The notes beneath the pieces were generated by a model. The model was given only the letters and a program-made list of their open reading frames with translations. It was not told the origin of the DNA and did no database searches. Of a DNA stretch of 64,000 nucleotides, positions 35,075-47,689 are shown one piece after another. Source of the stretch: Aquila chrysaetos chrysaetos (Eukaryota; Chordata; Aves; Accipitriformes; Accipitridae); contig NC_044018.1 in the NCBI RefSeq assembly GCF_900496995.4, forward strand, positions 29,554,047-29,618,046, in the 5' to 3' direction. The position numbers were made by a program, and so were the translations under genes. Numbering within the stretch: the first letter of the stretch is position 1; each line of letters starts with the position of its first letter.

Positions 35075-38000
35075 AACACAGAGATAACACGAGGGGAGGA
35101 TGGCTCCGCTCGGGAATTGGGGCAGAGCTGTGCTCGCTGGGTGGCAGTGGGACAAGGATGCTGCGGGAGCATCCTGGTGGTCCAGTCTGGCCCCAGCTCC
35201 TCCTCATTTTGGGGATGAGTGGGCCAGAGCATCTCTCTCCCCTTTTGGGGATGTGGGCTGAGGTCAGAACCTCTTTACTGATTAAAGGGATTAGCTGAGC
35301 CAAAGGGGGTTGGTGCTTTGAGGCTAAGGGCATGGGCCGGAGCACGGGAGGGACCACGAGCCGCACGAGATGAGGACAAGCCATGGTTCTGCGGGGAGAG
35401 CCGAGGCTGCCGTGAACTGCAAAAAACCTGGATGAATAATCTCCCTGGCACTGCTTAGCAAACAAACCCCATCCGGAGCGTACGTGAGGCGGGGAGGGAG
35501 GGAGCCATGTCATGTCTTTCAAGACATGTAAGGCAGGAGGGAAGCACGGTGCCGGCACAGCCCGGCTCGACAGCCCTGCGTCAGCATCGCACCACGGCCC
35601 GGACGGATGGAGCAGCCGAGCATGACCTGCCGCGATGCCGGCACAGACAGCGCTGACGGCACGGCCGGGAGGGATTCGCCTGGGTGGTTTCAGACCTCCA
35701 GGCTGAAAACGCAGGGAAAAGGTTTAGGTGAAACTTTAGGGAAAGCTTTACGGAGGCACCGACAGCAGGTCCCTGGGCTGGCAGGGGGGGTACCGGGGGT
35801 GTACCCCAGGAGATGCTCCAGCAGGAGATGCTGGGTCCTGGATGGGGGGTGGATGGGGTGCTACTGCGGGGGTGGTGGGGTTCCGTAGCGTACCCAGATG
35901 TAGGACATGGTCGATGCTTGCAGCTCCTGCCCTCTCCCCTGCCATCTCAAACAGCTCATGCTCCCCGTGGGAAGGTGCTCCCACGGCTTGGCCGCATCAT
36001 TCCTTCAGCCCTTGGGCAAGCAAATGCTCCCAGCTCTTTTTGCATCAGGCTGTGGGTTGTTCATCCCTGAATTTAAATGCTCTGCACAGTCTCAAGTCTT
36101 TTATTTTCAGTCTAAAACCTGGAAAATCGCATTGTCCCTGCTCAGGTGGTGTCTCAGAAATTGCGTGGCATCTTTGCAAGAGCCCAGAGCTCAGACAAGA
36201 GGATACTTATCCATTTGCACCCATAAATCACTGTCCCTGGTCCCAGGCAGAGCTTTCGCTGCCTCTTGGCTTCAGAGATGGGGGATAAATCCTCGGTATT
36301 TTCCATGCATTTCTCCTGCCCAGTGCCCGAGGGAGGATCTGTGCCACTTACCCGGCTTCTCAGGGCACCCTGTTCATTCCCAGTGGGGAGAGGAGAACGT
36401 GGGAGTGCCCAGCTCTGCCCTGGGGTGGGATTTCAGGCACCCAGAAGCAGGATGCAGAGCCAAACCCTCCCGGGGGGGAGCAGGTCACAGCTGGGATCCT
36501 GGCTCAGGGAGACAATACCCAAATACCCCGACGTGGGGAGGCCAGGGAGCACGTGTGCTCACAAGTGTAACTTCATTTCGTACCGTTTACAAGGTACTCC
36601 ATCCCACTGGATTAATTCATCACCGCCCTAAAAACCCCCAGTTCTGGTCTCAGAAGCACCAAAGACTTCAACATTTGCATGAAACGTGATGAAACTGTTG
36701 CTCTCATTTCCCTGGATTTGGCAGCAAAGCTGGATGAAAATGTCACACCGTGTCCCCAGCCCCATCACCAGCTACTTGTTTCCAGTGGTTCTTCCATTCA
36801 CTGCACTGGTTTTCAGCCAGGTCCCGGTCTGGTTCCTGGTCGGGATGGGGCTGGCCTCGGGTGTCCCCAGGGATGGGGAACCCGGCCCTGAGCTCCAGCT
36901 GTGCTCCACCAAGGCTTTCTCAGGAGGCTTCAGACAGCCCCATGCAGGACCTGCCCGGCAAGTCCACGGACTGAGGTGGGTTTATTCCTCGGATGAGCTG
37001 GGGACGGGCAGAGCCAGGGGACCAGGAAGGTGCCTGGGGGTGACTGCCACAGCTCCAGGTTTAGAGGGTCCCCTGTGGACCCCTCTGCAGAGACCAAGGA
37101 GGAGGATAAAGCGCAGCCCTGAGCAGCTCAAACCAGCATGGAGCAGCCCTGGCAGGTTGGGACCGTTCCCCCCACCCCCCCCCCACGGGACCCACAGCAC
37201 AGCCAGGACGGGCTGTGGGAGCCAGCCTTGGTGCCGGAGGGGCCGTGGAGCTAATCCAGGATAATCCCGTCTTTGGCTGCTCTCCATGGGGAAGCCCTGG
37301 GGTTTGTTTATCCAACAGGACTTTTCTTTTCCAGTAACTCCAGCGCTGATGCCCTGGGGCTGGTGTCATCCTTGCACCCGACAGCGGAGGGTCATGGACC
37401 ACCGCTGTGGTGGGCAGCCGGGATGGGGACCGTGAGAGTCCAGGAAGGAGGGGAACCATGGTGGCTCCTTCCTAACCTCATGGAGCACTGGCCTGGGGTG
37501 ACCTGTGACCTGTCCCTGTCCCCTGGGTAGATCTGGAGGGGCAGGAGCAGAGCCGGACCCTGAATTTGTGGCTTGTGGCCACTTTGGGACGAGCCCCGCG
37601 GAAGGCTGCTGGGGTGCCCAGCCAGGACCCACCACCCTCCACCACCCAATTCAGGGCCGTGCCCGTGCTCGATGCCCACATCACCTAGGGCAAAAGCCAC
37701 CAATAAATCTGCCCGTGTCCTGCCTGGGCGTGCAGCGGCAGTGGCGCCGGAGGGGTTAAGGAGCTGCCGGCACAGACCCAGCATCATCTCAGTGCGGTTT
37801 CCTTCAGATGCCCAGATCGTGCGGAGGGGAAGAACATCGAGCCAGAAAGATAAAGTGGCAGGAAGATGAAGAGCAGGCTTGGAGCCATGAAGTACCCCGA
37901 TAAGGAGACAGAAGGGAGGCTCAGCAAGGGAGAGAGAAGATGGAGAGGCCAAAAAAGTCCCGAGCAGCACCCGCCACTCCAGTCCTACCCCCGGGCTTGC

Positions 38001-38306
38001 ACCCCAGCCGGGGCACACGTGTCCGTGGGAGGCACCGCAGGTCCCCAGCCCCACCGTGAGCCCTTGAGCAGGGGTGGGATGGTACGCGGGGTCTGTAGGG
38101 CAGGAACGCCCCAGCCTCGGTGGCAGCTCCTCTGTCCCCTGGGAAGACCCAGAGCTGAGCAGAGCCCCCCAGCTCAGGCCCCTTTGGGGCACTGGGAGGG
38201 CTTGTGCTGGGGGTTTCCACCCCAGAGGGGGTGGGCAGGGCTGGATTCCACACCCCCCCCCAGCAGTTCCAGGCAGGGACACAGCCACCATCATCCCTTT
38301 GGGAAC
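35075..38306. other. Intergenic region, no gene recognised
   Basis: About 3.2 kb between the orphan exon candidate and the end of TESPA1. A 400-residue minus-strand open frame at 37392-38594 is GC-driven and lacks any domain. A stretch near 35880-35980 on the minus strand encodes HELFEMAGERAGAASIDHV before a GTACGC donor but has no clear acceptor. Confidence 0.5.
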
Positions 38307-38312
38307 TTTATT
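38307..38312 (-). terminator. TESPA1: TESPA1 polyadenylation signal
   Basis: tttatt on the plus strand, AATAAA on the minus strand, about 420 bases beyond the TESPA1 stop codon. Confidence 0.75.
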
Positions 38313-38731
38313 TCCAGCGTGCTGCTGGCTCTGCCCAGCAAACCCCCGTCCTAGTGTTACAGGCACTGCAGCACGAGCGACCGACCGTGACCAAAGTGCG
38401 AGCGATGTCCCCAAGAGCAAGGCACGGGCGAGATGTCCCCGGCGCTTCTCCGGTGCAGCCGCAGCCCCAGCGCCGGCAGGCTGGGTGGAGGGGGGACGCA
38501 TGTGCCCCTTGGGGCAAAAGTCCTGAGTCAAAAGGTTTTCTGTGCCAAACACCCACATGTGCACCCACACACCCACACGTGCACGCACACCCACACGTGT
38601 ACACGCAGTGCTCAGCCCTCAGCTGAGGATGGTCTCTGTGTCCGAAACGCAGCGGTACGGCACGGTCCATCCGGCACGCAGCCGTGGCTCCTGCCGGAGC
38701 CGGGACAAACTCAGGTCCCTCTGCGGTGGCC

Positions 38732-41700
38732 TCAGGCCGTCTGGTCAGTGCCATGGAGCCGGGCAGCAGGCGGCTGGCCGGACACCGGCTCCTCCACGAA
38801 GCCGCTGCTGTCGGACTGCCCGCTGCTGGTGTGCAGCATGAAGCCTGGAGCAGGGGGACAGGGGGGACACGGTGGGGGACACACACACTGGCACCGGGCA
38901 CCCGCTGGGCTGGCAGCACTACTGCCCTTGGTGCCCCCCAAGAGGGTGGGAAACCCCCACAACTTACTTCTTCGGATCCCGATGGAGGGATGGAGGGACC
39001 GGACGGCTTCCTCGCGGGCATCGCCGTCATCATCATCCTCCTCCTCACTGGCGCTCAGCACCTGCAAGGCAGGACACGGCGGGGCTGGGTGAGGAGCTGC
39101 ACCGGGTGAGCATGTCAGTGCACAAGTATGCACGTGCAAAAGTGCATCAGCACGCGTGTGTACACCCATGCATCCCTCTGTGTGCGTGTGTGTGCGTGCA
39201 AGGATGCTTGTGCATGTGTGCGAGGATGCTTGTGTGTGTGTGCGAGCCCACGCAGGCGTGTGTGCGTGCGTGCGTGCACAAGAGCCGGCCATTGCGCCCG
39301 TGACCCCAGCTCCCCCCTGCAAGAGGCTCCATTTGAAGCTCTAAATCATTCAAACCTTAAAAGCCTGAGAACACTCCGGGGACATTTCCCGCTCCAGCTC
39401 CTTCCCACCGCACGCTGGCTCAGCCAGCGTCACCTGCCAGCCGAAGGGACCCCCTGTGCTGCTGCCCCCCTCTCCCAGCCCCCTCCTGCCCCCCACCCCT
39501 CTGCGCCCATCACCTGGGCATCGCACCCTCACCTCCTCCATCTCGAAGGAGTCCACAGGTTCCTGCCGGCTGGGACGGTGGGGCGAGGGGCCCTTCCCAA
39601 GGGTCTGCAGCCCCGATGCGTCGCCTTGTTGCCACCCGGCGTCCCTCAGGGGTCCCCCCCGGCGCCAGCCCCTGCTCCGCCGAGCCCGGTGACCTCCAGC
39701 TCTTGGTGTTTCTGAGCCGGGGGAACGTGCCCCAGCGGGGTCCAGGGGGTCATCCGGATGGCACCCACGGTACCCTGCCTTCCTCCTGGGAGAGGTCCCC
39801 CAGGAGCCGGAGCCGAAGCCGGAGTCCCCCTCGGATCCCAGCCCCTCTGGGTGCTCAGGGGTGACCCACATCTGGCCGGAGTGGGGGGCCACGGGAGCCG
39901 GCGTTGCGGACGAGGTGACATTCGCAGCGGCGTCTGGCTGGTTCTCCTCCGTGCTGATCCGTCCTGCTCCCACGGGGCACGGAGCATCCCCGGCCCCCTG
40001 AGCCAGCCCCGCAGGGCTGTCACCGCTCCCCCCGCCATGGGGACAGGACCGCTCCAGGTGTCCCCGTGCAGCACCCACCGGTGTCCCCGCTGGGGCTGGC
40101 CTCGGGGATGGCTCCCGCTCCCCTCCGCAGCACGCCAGGGCATCCACACCACCGTGACGGGGACACGCAGGGACGCCCTGCACCGGCCGCAGTGACGGTG
40201 GCACCGGGGGGGTCCCCTCTGCTCCCCGCTGGTGCTGCGCCATCCCGGCACCCCCATCCCTTCCCCAGCCCTCGAGGACATCGGCCGGATCGAACCGAAA
40301 CCTCTCCTCCCTCGCCCGCTCCAGCACCTCCTGCACCACCTTCCCCATGGCACTGGGCTGGCTGGTGGGCACGGTGGGCAGCCGGCTGGTCCCCCGTGGG
40401 CTGTCCTCGTCCCGCGGGGACGTGTAGAGGCACATGGTGGACACAGCCTTCTTCAGGCGCTCCACGGGCGAAAGGGTGCTGGGCTGGGTGGGAGCGACGC
40501 GGATAGCGGGGACGTCGGTACAAGCCCAGGCGAGGCGGGAGGGGGAGATGCGCTGCACGGGGGTCCGCGAGACGTAGGAGTAGAGGCAGAAGAAAGCGTC
40601 GGCCGTCGCAGCCAGAGCCTGGACCTGCTGGAAGCGACCTGGAGGGGCCAGAAGGAGTTGGGGGGGGGGGGGGTGTCGGGGGGGGGCTGTGGGGTGAGGG
40701 ACGCTCGGTGAGGCAGGGGGCTGCAGCAGGGGCAGGGTGGGCTGGGTGTGTTCTCCCAGCTCATGCATGGGGAAACTGAGGCACGGGAGCGTCTTTCCCA
40801 CCACCTCAAAAGAGCAAAGCCCGACCAGCACGGTGGATCCCACCCCATGTGTCGGTGTCTCCCCGGGCGGGGGGCCTGGGGACGCGGGTGTCACTCACTG
40901 GCCAGCATCAGGCAGGGATCCTCCATCTCCATGCGCCGCACTTGGGCCTTGAGGAAGAGCTGGAAGTCGATGCCTTTGGCACGGGAAGGAGCCGAGAAGA
41001 AGCGTGCGGGGATGCGGGCCACGGCCTCCGGCTCGCTCTGCACGAAGCCCAGGTTGTAGAGGATCTCCTCGGCGTCCGCCTGCCACCAGTCCAGGACCTC
41101 GGAGATGCTGCGGGGTGGGGGGGGGGGGGTAGCCCCAGCTCAGCCCCACAGGGACCGGTCTCATGAGGGGGTGACCCGACAACCCCCTCAGAGACCCTCC
41201 CAGCTCCTACCTGGAGCTGGTCTTAGTGGTGAGGCTGGAGAGGGCACTGGACGCCATGCTGTGCCCCAGGTTGAGGTGCTTGTCCCGCAGAGCTCTGCGG
41301 GCAGGGAGGGGGGACGAGGCTGAGCGAAGGGGATGCTGCCAGCGGGATGCACGGGGACGGTGCCCCCAGGCCCCCCGCCAGCCTCCCCCAGGCCCCCAAA
41401 CCTCACCTGCCCGTGGCCTTGTCGCTGCCCGGTAGCAAAAGAGCTGGGAAAAGGGAGCAGAGAGGCGGCAGGGAGTGAGACGGGGTGTTTTGGGGACTGG
41501 TCCCACACTCGCCACCCTGGGAGATGTTCTCCCCTGCAGCCACAGCCCGCAGCCCCAGGGGATGGAGAGCGTGGGGACAGTCCCCTCTGGGTCTGCTCCC
41601 GACTGTCCCCAGCTCCCCGGTCTCCGCCGGGTCAGCTCTGCCCGTGGGGTGACAGTGACACCGCAGGAGGGGACACCCCAGCGTGCCCGGAGGTGGTTGG

Positions 41701-42657
41701 TACCTTCAGCTCCCAGGGTCAAGTCATCCTCAAAGCTGGTCCCGTTGCTGCCACACACTGCAAGAGAGCAAAGCCTTGTGAGGTGCAGGGACATCCAGAG
41801 TTGGGGACAGGTCTCAAGGTCCTCAAAGACGTCCCTGCTCGTCGCCCTGCACCTCACACACACCCTGTGGGTAGTGGTCCACACAGGGACCACCAGCCTC
41901 AGCACTCTGGGAGACCCACGGGGGCAAAGCTGACGTACCGTAGGGGCCCGGCAAGCCCAGCTCCTCCGGTGGGACCTCCACCGATGACCTGTGCCAGAGC
42001 AAAACCCCGGTCACATCCCCCTGTCCCCGTACCAGGGGGGCTGGTGGTGGGACAGGAGACCTGAGTGCAGTGGGGCAGGCAGTGGGGACAGGGACGCAGA
42101 TGATGGAGTGCAGGGTGAGAGCAAAGGGACAGCGGCCGGGCTTGCAGGTGGGTGCGCCACGGTGGGATGCTCGGAAAGGGGGGTCCCCTTGGCAGACCCC
42201 CAATCCCAAGGAACCCAAACCCCCGGGAGACCCTGGAGACCAACTGTGAGCATTGTCCCACCACCCTCACCACCCCCGCGGTGACACTGAAATCCCCGTG
42301 GGAATGGCATCGCGGCAGAGGGACCCCCAGATCTGCCCTCGCCTGCCCCCCCCGGCTCACCCGCACTCCTGCAGCCACGTCTCTATCTTGCTGGAGGGGC
42401 TTCCTGGGGGGGGGGGGACAGAAACACCCGTGAGATGACCCCCAGCTCGTGGGGACCCCTGTCCCATGTGCAACCCTGGGGTCCCCCTGACCTTCGAGGA
42501 AGACGTCATCCAAGTGGGGTGGCTGCAGCTCGGGGACGTCCTGCATGGCGGCGGCCGCCTCCTCCTCCACCACGGTGGTCCGCCAGCACCGGCTCTGCCT
42601 GGCCCACGCACGCCGCTTCTCCCATGAGGAAGGGCTGAGCACCGACGAGCCCTCCAT
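38732..42657 (-). CDS. TESPA1: Thymocyte-expressed positive-selection-associated protein 1
   Basis: Cytosolic adaptor of the KRAP/ITPRID family that binds IP3 receptors and links T-cell-receptor signalling to Ca2+ release in thymocytes (family knowledge). Ten coding exons: 42492-42657, 42361-42403, 41939-41988, 41704-41757, 41407-41443, 41211-41294, 40899-41107, 39533-40638, 38968-39061, 38732-38844; phases close everywhere, giving 651 residues. N-terminus MEGSSVLSPSSWEKRRAWAR with LDDVFLEG and KIETWLQECG (residues 1-70); SFEDDLTLGAEG around 95; LNLGHSMASSALS around 125; the conserved core EILYNLGF, ARIPARFFS, AKGIDFQLFL, VRRMEMEDPCLML at about 155-215; VERLKKAVSTMCLYTSP near 285. The C-terminus SGQSDSSGFVEEPVSG is typical. 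Exon 8 alone encodes 369 residues, rich in P, G, R and S, which explains why the product is longer than my recollection of human (about 520). An acceptor at 42688 precedes the ATG, so a non-coding exon lies upstream. Confidence 0.95.
39110..39295. repeat. Alternating CG/TG/CA tract in the TESPA1 intron
   Basis: gtgtgcgtgtgtgtgcgtgca-type sequence between TESPA1 exons 8 and 9. Similar in type to the other Z-DNA-prone tracts in this window. Confidence 0.8.
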
Positions 42658-43317
42658 GGCCGCAGCACCGGCTGGGCCGGGGGTCTCCCTGCAGGGGACA
42701 GGAGAGCCGTGAAGATGGGGGGGGGGGTCTCCTCCACCTCCTGCCCATGGGGTGGGACCATTGGGTGCTCCACGGGCAGGTGCAGGGTGGGCTCTGGGCA
42801 TCCCAGGGATGCTCTGCCCCTGCCCAGGTATTGCCCTGGGTGCCGATGGGTGCCTGCTGCACCCAGGGGCTGGAGGGGGACAGGGACGGAGCTGCTGGAG
42901 CGAACGGAAGAGCTGCCGGGGCTGAGATAAGGCACACGGAGCTGCACCACGGCTTGGCACGCTTTGGGGCAGATGATGCAGATCTCCAGAACCCGGAGAT
43001 TCCCTGCTGGGCAACTGGCACCTCTCCCCCCTGGCTCCCTTAGGGAGCTGATTCACATCCCATCCTCATCCCACACCCTCCGAGCAAAGTGAGGGACCAT
43101 GTCCCCAGGGAGTCCCCTGTTCCTGAAGGACCTGAAGGATTCCAAGCTCCCGGCATCCAGCTCCTCCATGGCTCCATGGCACCCACTGAGGACACCTGGT
43201 CCCTCGTCCTCTGCCCTCCCCAGCACAGGTTCTGCCTGGGGACAAGGACCCCCCCCAGCCTGGGCAGACCCCCACCGCACCCCTGCAGCCACAGGGGACA
43301 GGTTACTTGAGCCACCC

Positions 43318-43475
43318 GCCTGCTCCAGCCACGCGTCCCCACGGTTGAGCACTGCCGGAGCGGGAGCATCCCGGTCCAGCCATCACCTAAGCGCTGCTGG
43401 AGCGGGAGCATCCCGGTCCAGCCATCACCCAAACGCTACTGGAGCAGGAGCATCCTGGTCCAGCCATCACCCACC
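43318..43475 (+). repeat. 42-bp tandem repeat, three copies
   Basis: gagcgggagcatcccggtcc recurs at 43358, 43400 and 43442, an exact 42-base period. It is a multiple of three, so frames stay open through it. Confidence 0.95.
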
Positions 43476-44212
43476 TCACCGATGGGAAGGGAAACCCTTT
43501 GCAGAGCCACCACGGTGCCGGCCCCTCAGCCCCAAGGCCAGCGCGGTTCATCCCCCACCCCACGGCACCGTGCCGCAGCTGCGCCGAAAGTCCCCGGCGG
43601 AGGGAGGGCACCTTGTCACCATTTCCCCATTTCACCTCTTGCCGGGCAGGGTGCGGGACGGGGTGAAGCCCCGGGCAGGACCCAGCAGCAGCACCCATCT
43701 GGGCCACCCCGGACCCCTGTGATGCTCAGGGCTGGGATGTCACCTCCGGGAATCAGGCCGGGGGGGGGGGGGGGCTGGGGGGGGGCTCAGGGAACAGTGG
43801 CCTTGTAGCCAAGCTCTTCATTGAGGCCACATCCAGCTCACCCAGGGCACGTGGCCGGGGGCTGGGACGCCAGGGCTTGTTTGTCCTGCCGCGTCCTGGA
43901 GCATCCCAGCCCCGTCCCCTGCCGCCCCCAGCCCCGTCCCCCTCGGCCCCTCTGGTCCCCACTCCGCTCCTTGTCCCTTTGCTGCCACGAAAGAGTTTTC
44001 CATTTGCTCCAGGTACAGGAATTGTCTCTCCCGGACGCCTGGAGTCCCCATCACCCCCATGGCCCTATCTCTTCCCCCCCAAACCCGGGTCCATCCACCT
44101 CCTGCTCTTCCGCCTTCCATCCCCACAGCCCCCCAGGCCCTCCCCCCTCCCCTGCAACCCCTCGTGGGGCAATAACCACCCCCAAATCCCTCCGTGTGGC
44201 TCCGGCACTTAC

Positions 44213-44335
44213 CAGCGCGGGGGGCAGCCGGGCAGCCCCACCGAGCGCTGCCTATCTCCGGCGAGGGGCCATCAGCCGTGGCATCCCGCCGCCCCACCGC
44301 CGCGCCCGGCCCCCGGCGGCATCTGTCGTCAGCAA
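44213..44335 (-). other. TESPA1: Probable non-coding exon 1 of TESPA1
   Basis: Minus-strand GCGCTG followed by GTAAGTGCCGG is a near-perfect donor, and the exon would splice to the acceptor at 42688. It lies in a small CpG-rich patch, with a GATA-type word (gagata on the minus strand, about 44252) that would suit a T-cell gene. The 5' edge is uncertain. Confidence 0.4.
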
Positions 44336-47300
44336 GGAGGGAGGAAACTCATCTGTTTTGAAGAGGAAATTAAAAAAATCAACAGCGAAACCTCAAACGT
44401 TGACCCACATCCGCTACCACAACGGGAAAAACTTAATGAGCTGCCGACGTGGGCGAGGGTGGCTAATAATAGCCCCGGTGCCAAGCAAGCCACCCAGGTC
44501 GCCCTTGCCGTGGGCGAGAGGGCACCCACCTTCTAGAGGGGTCCCCTGCACCCCGCCTGCTCCAAGGGTGGCTGGGACACCCCAATGGGGAGTCCCGAGG
44601 CCCCGAGGTCTCCTCGGTGGCCGGCACCGGGTCCCCAAACAGCACAAGGTGCCGGGTGGGCTTTGCACGGGGGGTGTGAGGAGGAGGAGGGTGCTCTGCT
44701 TCACACCCTGCAGCGCCCGGCTCCCTCCCGGCCGAGCATCCCAGGGTCCAGCACGCCGTGCCAAGCTGCCGATGCCACCGCTCCGTTAAAGGAGCGCTGG
44801 ACGGGCGTGTGGCACGCGTGGCTTATTGCCCGCTGGCCAGGCTAGCCCAGCGCGGCCCCGATAAGGGGACCCAAAGCAGCACTGCCCAGGGTTGGGCTGA
44901 TGGGGTGGCTCTTGGGGTGACGGGTGAAGCCACCCCAGGTTTGAAGGGTGACAAGGGGGTGATGGAGGCAGTTGTCCCCATGGGTTGTTTGCCAAGTCAG
45001 GATGGCACCTCCAATCCCACCCTCCAGCATCTCCTCCAGCACCGGGATAAAAGCACCCGGTGACAAGGACGGCCCCACCGAGGACATCCCTGATGCAGGG
45101 ACAGCACTCACCTCCAGCGGGGACATCACAGCCACCGAGGTGACATCCCTGGTCCCTCATCCGTCCCTCCGGGTCCCCCGGCAGCCGGGTTTCTGTGCTA
45201 ATCTCAGCCGGGAGCCCGGGCACTGCCCCGTCGTGAGCCACAATCCCGTCAAAAAAGGCAAGGAAGCACCCGGCACGGCGCTGGCTGGGAATGGTGCTGC
45301 CCGCGGGAGGGATATTTTTAGCCCGCGAGTGTTTGCGGATAAAGCCCTGAATTAACCGTTCCTTCAGCCTGCCCAGGGTTTCGGGGAGGGGGGAGCCCGG
45401 ATGACTCGGGAGTCGCTTCGCCCAGCACATCCCCTGCGAAGGATGGGCCACATGCCTGCTCAGCATCGCCCCTCGTCTGGCTCCGCTCCGGGGTGGGAGC
45501 GGGAAAAAGACCTCGTTCTGCTCCCTGGTCACATCCAGCGCCCACGACCAAGCAGGGATGCCTGGGGGGGGGGGGCACAGACCCCAAGGGCCAGGGGACA
45601 TTTCGTTTAATGGCCAAGGGACCCAGGATGCCACCAGGGTCTGAATATTGATATTTCTGGTGCTGATGGCATCCAAACCCCAAGCAGGAGTCGGCCCATG
45701 GACCATCCTCCATCTCGACCAGTTATTCCCCCCCCGCAAACGCCTTCGCTGGGTGCATGCAATGCTCTGAAGATGCTTTTACCTCCCCGCCGGCCCGCCC
45801 CAGCCTTTCCCCACCCCCCCCGCAGCAGCAGCCCCAGCCGTGGGGAGCCGGGATGCTTAGGCTGGATCGAAGCCGGGAAGGGTTTTCCCGTAAAAGCCCA
45901 TCGAGGAGCGAAATGGCTACGGGCAGAGCACGGGCGGGCAGAGGGATGCGCAGGGATGGGGACCCCCCCTCATCGTTCACCATAGGGGTCCCTGGGGAGG
46001 AGGGGGACCCCCCACCCAGAGGAGCAAGGACCCCAAAGGCAAAGCAGCCGAAGGGGCTTTGACCCTCAGGGTGGAGGAGAGGGTTGGCCGCTGCACGGAG
46101 CATCCCTGCGGGGAGACACCCAGGACCGGGCAGGATTAAACCCTGGGAGCAGGGACAGCCCATGGGGGGGGGGGGGTCACCAAGCAGAGCCGGAGGAGCG
46201 GGGGGAGACCGGGGGGGCTGCTGGTGCGGGGATCCAGGGGTGGGCACGGTGGCACGAAGCAGCTCTTCAGCGAGTGCTTTTTATATCAATAATTAACAGC
46301 GGCTGCATCACGGCGCAGCAGGACACCAGGACACGGCCCTGGGGAGCCACCGGGATAGGGGGGTGCAGAGGGGGGTCATGGGGGGTTTGGGGGGGTCCCG
46401 CTGCCTTTTCACCCCCTGGACCAGGCCAGGGAGCACCCCGCTCCTCCAACAGCAGCAGCACCCTTGCCCAGACACTCAGCACCCTGAGGCCACACGCTGC
46501 TGCCAGCATCCCCTTTCCACGATGCCCCGGTGCCCCCCTCCATGGGGACCCCCCCCCCCAGCACCCACTCTGTGCATGGTGGGGGGCACAGCCGGGGCAC
46601 CCAGGGGATCAAGCAGCCCTTGCCGCTGCCCCCCCCCCCCCCCGCCCCTCCTGCCTGACCTAGTTAGCAAATTCCTCCTGCCAGATCCCGGCAGCAGCCG
46701 CCCGGGCCTCCTGCCTGCATGAATAAGTGATGGGACACGCATTTATGGCTGTTGCGGGGGGGGGGGGGCCCTCCCCGACCCCCCCCGCATCCCCTGGGGC
46801 TCTCCCTTCCCTGCCCCAAGTCTTGGGGGCTTTGTTGGGGTTGGGGGGTTCTTAGGGGATGGGGGTGCATCACGCCTGGGGATGCAGCCCTATGCCGGAG
46901 ACCTGGGGCAGGGTGGGTGGCGGCAGCCCCCCGTGTGGGTGGGGGCACCCCGCAGACCCCCACCCCGCGGACCTCCCCCACCCTGTGCCCCCCCCAGGGA
47001 TGCTGCCCACCCCCACCCTGCCCTTAAATATCCTCTTTTTTAGGGCGTCCCCGCCAGCTCGCTGCCCACAGCATCCATATCCCCGGGATGCCCAAGCCCC
47101 AGCGTCCGTGTTGTCCCTCTGTCTGTCCGTCTGTCTGTCCCGGCCACCAGCACAGGGGCCGACCCACGTCCCCTCCCGGGCCATCGGGGCCAAACCACCG
47201 TCACCCCACCGCCATCCCTCCTCAGACGCAGCCGGCGGGGGGGGCCAACACCGCATCAAGCCCCCCCGCCCCGTTATCCTGCGATTAACGGCCTCATTAG

Positions 47301-47689
47301 GACAGACAGACGGACAAAGGGGCGCAGGGCTGGCCGGACACACAGTCCCCGAGAGCCGCTGGCCGTGTCCCCAACCCCGGGAGGCCGAGCGCGGGCGATC
47401 GATGCGAAAGCCGCCCCATGTCGAAACGGGCGCTGCCGGACTTTGCCCGCGCCCTGCCTGCACCCACCGGGGGCTGACGGAAAGTCCCGTGTGTGTCTCC
47501 CCCCCCCCCTCGGTGGGTGCCTGTCCCTGTCCTTGTCACCCACCCCGGGGAGGTGGCTCTGCCTCGTCCCTGCCAGGCTGCGACACGTGTGCGGGCACGG
47601 GGGTGCACGCGTGTGCACGCACGCGTGTCTGCACGTGTGCGTGTCCGAGTGTGCAAGAGCCTGCGCCCGCCTGTCGGCGTCTGTCCCTG

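Noticed and set aside
37392-38594. 400-residue minus-strand open frame downstream of TESPA1
   Set aside because: No start context, domain or splice support; overlaps the TESPA1 3'UTR and poly(A) signal. GC-driven.
44300-47600. Possible LACRT/DCD/MUCL1-like genes between TESPA1 and PPP1R1A
   Set aside because: No signal-peptide exon with suitable donor and TATA box was found in this interval on either strand.
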